Source of the DNA: Nilaparvata lugens
Taxonomy: Eukaryota > Arthropoda > Insecta > Hemiptera > Delphacidae
Length of the DNA stretch: 64,000 nucleotides
Assembly: GCF_014356525.2 (NCBI RefSeq)
Contig: NC_052517.1
Coordinates: 1,603,436-1,667,435, forward strand
Direction: 5' to 3'
The translations under genes were made by a program, and so were the position numbers. Positions 61,400 through 64,000 of this stretch are shown here, one piece after another; position 1 is the first letter of the stretch, and every line of letters begins with the position of its first letter. Below the pieces are notes generated by a model. The model did not search any database. It saw only the letters and a list, made by a program, of their open reading frames with translations, and was not told where the DNA came from.

Positions 61400-63540
61400 A
61401 TTAAAAATCAATAGACAGCAATTTATACAAAAGTTATGTTTTTTTAAATAAATACACAATTTTATTCTCATTGTATCATCCATTTATTCCTCAATAATAA
61501 ATTGATCATAATATTTCTCATCAAAACTCCATTAAAACTAATGTATATTCCAATGAAGGTTCATAAGGCAATATGGCAGAATAATTGCAAATAATCATTA
61601 GAATTCAATAGTTTATGATAAACAATAATTGTTTATTAAATATAATTGATAATTATTATCAATTATGCTTCCCAGTATGAGCTATAAATGTATGTACTTC
61701 AACTAATGAGCTAAATGTATTATAATTATTAGAAAATATATAATAAACACAGTCCTGAAAATATCATGATGTAAGTTATATTATTTGTATTGCTTGTGTA
61801 ACATAATTATATTATTTGAGTAGAATAGGACAGGACATATTATGAGATTGCAGTATTTTGAAGGAAAACTTAAAAATATTCTCAGTTTCAAATAAAATAA
61901 GTTATTGAATTGAAATATAAACTGAACATAAAATTACAATTAATTAATGTGTAGTTTGAAAATGGTGCTGTAACAGCTTTAAATCAATATTATTGTTGGT
62001 TTAAGAAATTAAATGATTTAAGCCAGGTTGAATAAAAGCCTGTTAAATTCTAATCATTTTTCTGGCTTCAAATTAATTTTCAATTTATTAATGCATTTTC
62101 AAGTGTAATAATAATTTGTTTCATCTTTCTGATCAACCGAGATACAAAATTTTTAGTATAATGTTTATTTGGACTGTAAATTTTTGTGATCTTTATAAAA
62201 GTGTTTTGATAACCTCATTTGGACTATTTTTATCAAAATTAGGGAGAGGAACAGTTTTGGGTTTATCCTGTTGATTCTCTCCCAATCATTAATTTCATAT
62301 TGTGATTAAGGAATGTAATAAAATGTAATGTAATGATTAAATTTCATGAGAACCAATCAGAGAAGATTTTTGAGACACCTTCTCTGATTGGCTGTTGTGG
62401 AATACAAGATTAAAAGTTAACAGACTTTTGTGCAACCCGGTATCAGTGTTTCAGGTTATAATTATTAGTGAGCAAATTAAGGTTTCCCTCGAATAAAATG
62501 ATAGATTAGAAACGTTAATTGGACATAAATAAAAATGAGAGGAAAACAAAAATGTTGAAAAATATGAGAAAACTTTGTCACATAAAACTGAATTAAAATA
62601 AAAATCTAACAGTAAAAAAGAAAATGTTTTCAAATTTTCATTTCTTTGTACTCTTTCTCTCTGTCTAATTGACAGTTTTAAAAATCAACAAAATGATAAA
62701 CGGCAAGGAAAATGATAATGAATGAAGTGAGAAAATTAATAGATTGAAAATAAAACAAAAAATAATATAATGAATAGATCTTTTATTTCAACTATCTTCA
62801 CGAAGGTAGTATGTGTATTGTATAATTTTTGCACAAAACACAAAATTAAAATTATATTCAATATCATTAATACATGTATTGATAAAAATGTAGATAATCT
62901 TGTGGTATGTAACTACATTAAGACAGCATTATTAAAACTAAAAATAATGTACAATAATTCAAGAAACAAATTGAAAATAAACAAAAAATAGACGAAAAGA
63001 CAATAATATAACAGAAATAGCTAGCCAGAGTAGTGGATATGATAATAAATATATAAATATAACATATATTTAATATATATTATGTTTATATGTAATGATA
63101 AAAATTAATTAAAAATAATGGAAAACATAAAACAGCAAAATCAAAGAGAAAATACCTACAATCATCTTCAGAATATTATATATATATATACTTTCATTGT
63201 ATTGTTATTGTATGTAAGTTTATCATCATCATCATCATCATTTATTCATTTAAGATTAAATATATATCTATATAATAGCATTGTGAATTGTGAATATAAT
63301 TAGTAGTTTCAATTCAATTTATACACAAACATTTTCGAAAACAAATACAATTAAACATACTTTGGGTAACAAATATTATCAAAATATTATCAAACGTAAC
63401 TTTTATCAATTCATAATGTATATGGTGATTAGAAACAAAATATATTAATTAAAAAATGATTTATTTGTTTAAAGACAAAATATTTGAATAGAATTGAAGC
63501 AGTCCTCAAAATTGTTTGTATAGGTGGATATAAGTTTCAA
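61400..63540. other. AT-rich stretch without genes
   Basis: Very AT-rich, with many stops in all frames. The only structured parts are a diverged GTTGCACAAAAGCC-type MITE (62030-62440) with a retroelement hairpin tail inside it (62230-62340), and short simple repeats such as 'catcatcatcatcatca' near 63225. No exon or RNA gene recognised. Confidence 0.5.
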
Positions 63541-63700
63541 AATTCAATCAATCAAAATTTTTATTCACAATACAAAAAATTGAGGGTCTTGCCAAACCCG
63601 AGGGTTTTTGGGTGCCCAGGTACGAAAAAAAACGAGTTACAAAGATAAATAAACTTGGACAAAATAAATATTACACTTTAAAGACTATTAATATTGAATA
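63540..63700 (-). repeat. CR1-like LINE 3' end
   Basis: 'caatcaatcaaaatttttat' and 'tgagggtcttgccaaacc' match the 3' end at 5806-5960. Only the tail is present. Confidence 0.5.
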
Positions 63701-63819
63701 CTGGGAAAAATATGGTGTTTTTCTTCATCCATTACTACATCAATAGAAAAATTACAATTTGTTGTAAAATGCAATCTCCTTATGCCCAGGAAACATAATA
63801 AAAAAAATATATCTATTAT

Positions 63820-64000
63820 TATTAAATGAAAATCCAAATAATTAATTCATTAGCATTTGAATAAATGCAATATCTCAGTCATTTCCATCTAATAATTATT
63901 GATGACTGTGTCAAAATTACTTGATAATATTTATCAGAGTTGTAAATTCTCAGCAAAAAAAGACTTTGACTGGTCTCGAACTTGCAACCATACAGAACAA
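63820..64000. repeat. tRNA-related SINE piece at window end
   Basis: 'attattattaaatgaaaatc' and 'tcatttccatct' parallel the arms of 60230-60515 and 7885-7970. 'gactggtctcgaacttgcaa' near 63970 resembles the complement of a degenerate B box. Truncated by the window edge. Confidence 0.4.

Overview
The window looks like nuclear DNA of an insect, most likely a planthopper (Hemiptera, Nilaparvata-like). That is inferred from AT-rich, intron-bearing genes with GT-AG splice sites, a patched-related protein of insect type, and very dense families of small DNA transposons, Helitron-like elements, SINEs and non-LTR retrotransposons. No database search was possible. One run of exactly 100 N (12900-12999) marks a scaffold gap.

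Layout. (1) 1-11.2 kb: the N-terminal exons of a patched-related membrane protein on the minus strand (coding exons at 11026-11159, 8206-8351, 6598-6819 and 3095-3288), continuing off the left edge. Its introns hold Helitron-like elements, MITEs, LINE scraps and purine-rich simple repeats. (2) 11-18 kb: mostly repeats, with a gap, a Tc1/mariner-type MITE with long terminal repeats, a nest of palindromic MITEs and one lysine/glutamate-rich ORF (14290-14964) with an in-frame internal duplication. (3) 18-23.7 kb: a nearly complete non-LTR retrotransposon on the minus strand (ORF1 with a PHD-type finger, ORF2 with endonuclease and reverse transcriptase). (4) 23.7-32.9 kb: a tandem segmental duplication carrying two copies of an unusual gene, a P-loop GTPase joined to a glycine-rich collagen-like region. 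The left copy has a 1-base frameshift and the right copy is open. Each is flanked by a 151-bp satellite on one side and a roughly 40-bp minisatellite on the other. (5) 32.9-41.3 kb: an exact-looking 1193-bp tandem duplication containing a large palindrome, then MITE-rich sequence. (6) 41.4-56.65 kb: a six-exon, nine-finger C2H2 zinc-finger gene on the plus strand, complete from ATG to stop (392 aa), whose introns are packed with mobile elements (mariner with a nested 876-bp transposon, Helitron, SINEs, piggyBac-type MITE, a LINE fragment, two tandem arrays). (7) 56.65-64 kb: a 12-copy satellite, further MITEs, a broken LINE and long AT-rich stretches without visible genes.

The unifying theme is mobile DNA turning into tandem repeats. 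The 151-bp satellite next to both the GTPase genes and the zinc-finger gene is the amplified core of a palindromic MITE that also occurs here as single copies with clean 7-bp target duplications. A second MITE family has spawned 164-bp arrays in the same way. The three host genes (patched-related, zinc finger, GTPase pair) have no evident functional link; they share the same repeat environment.
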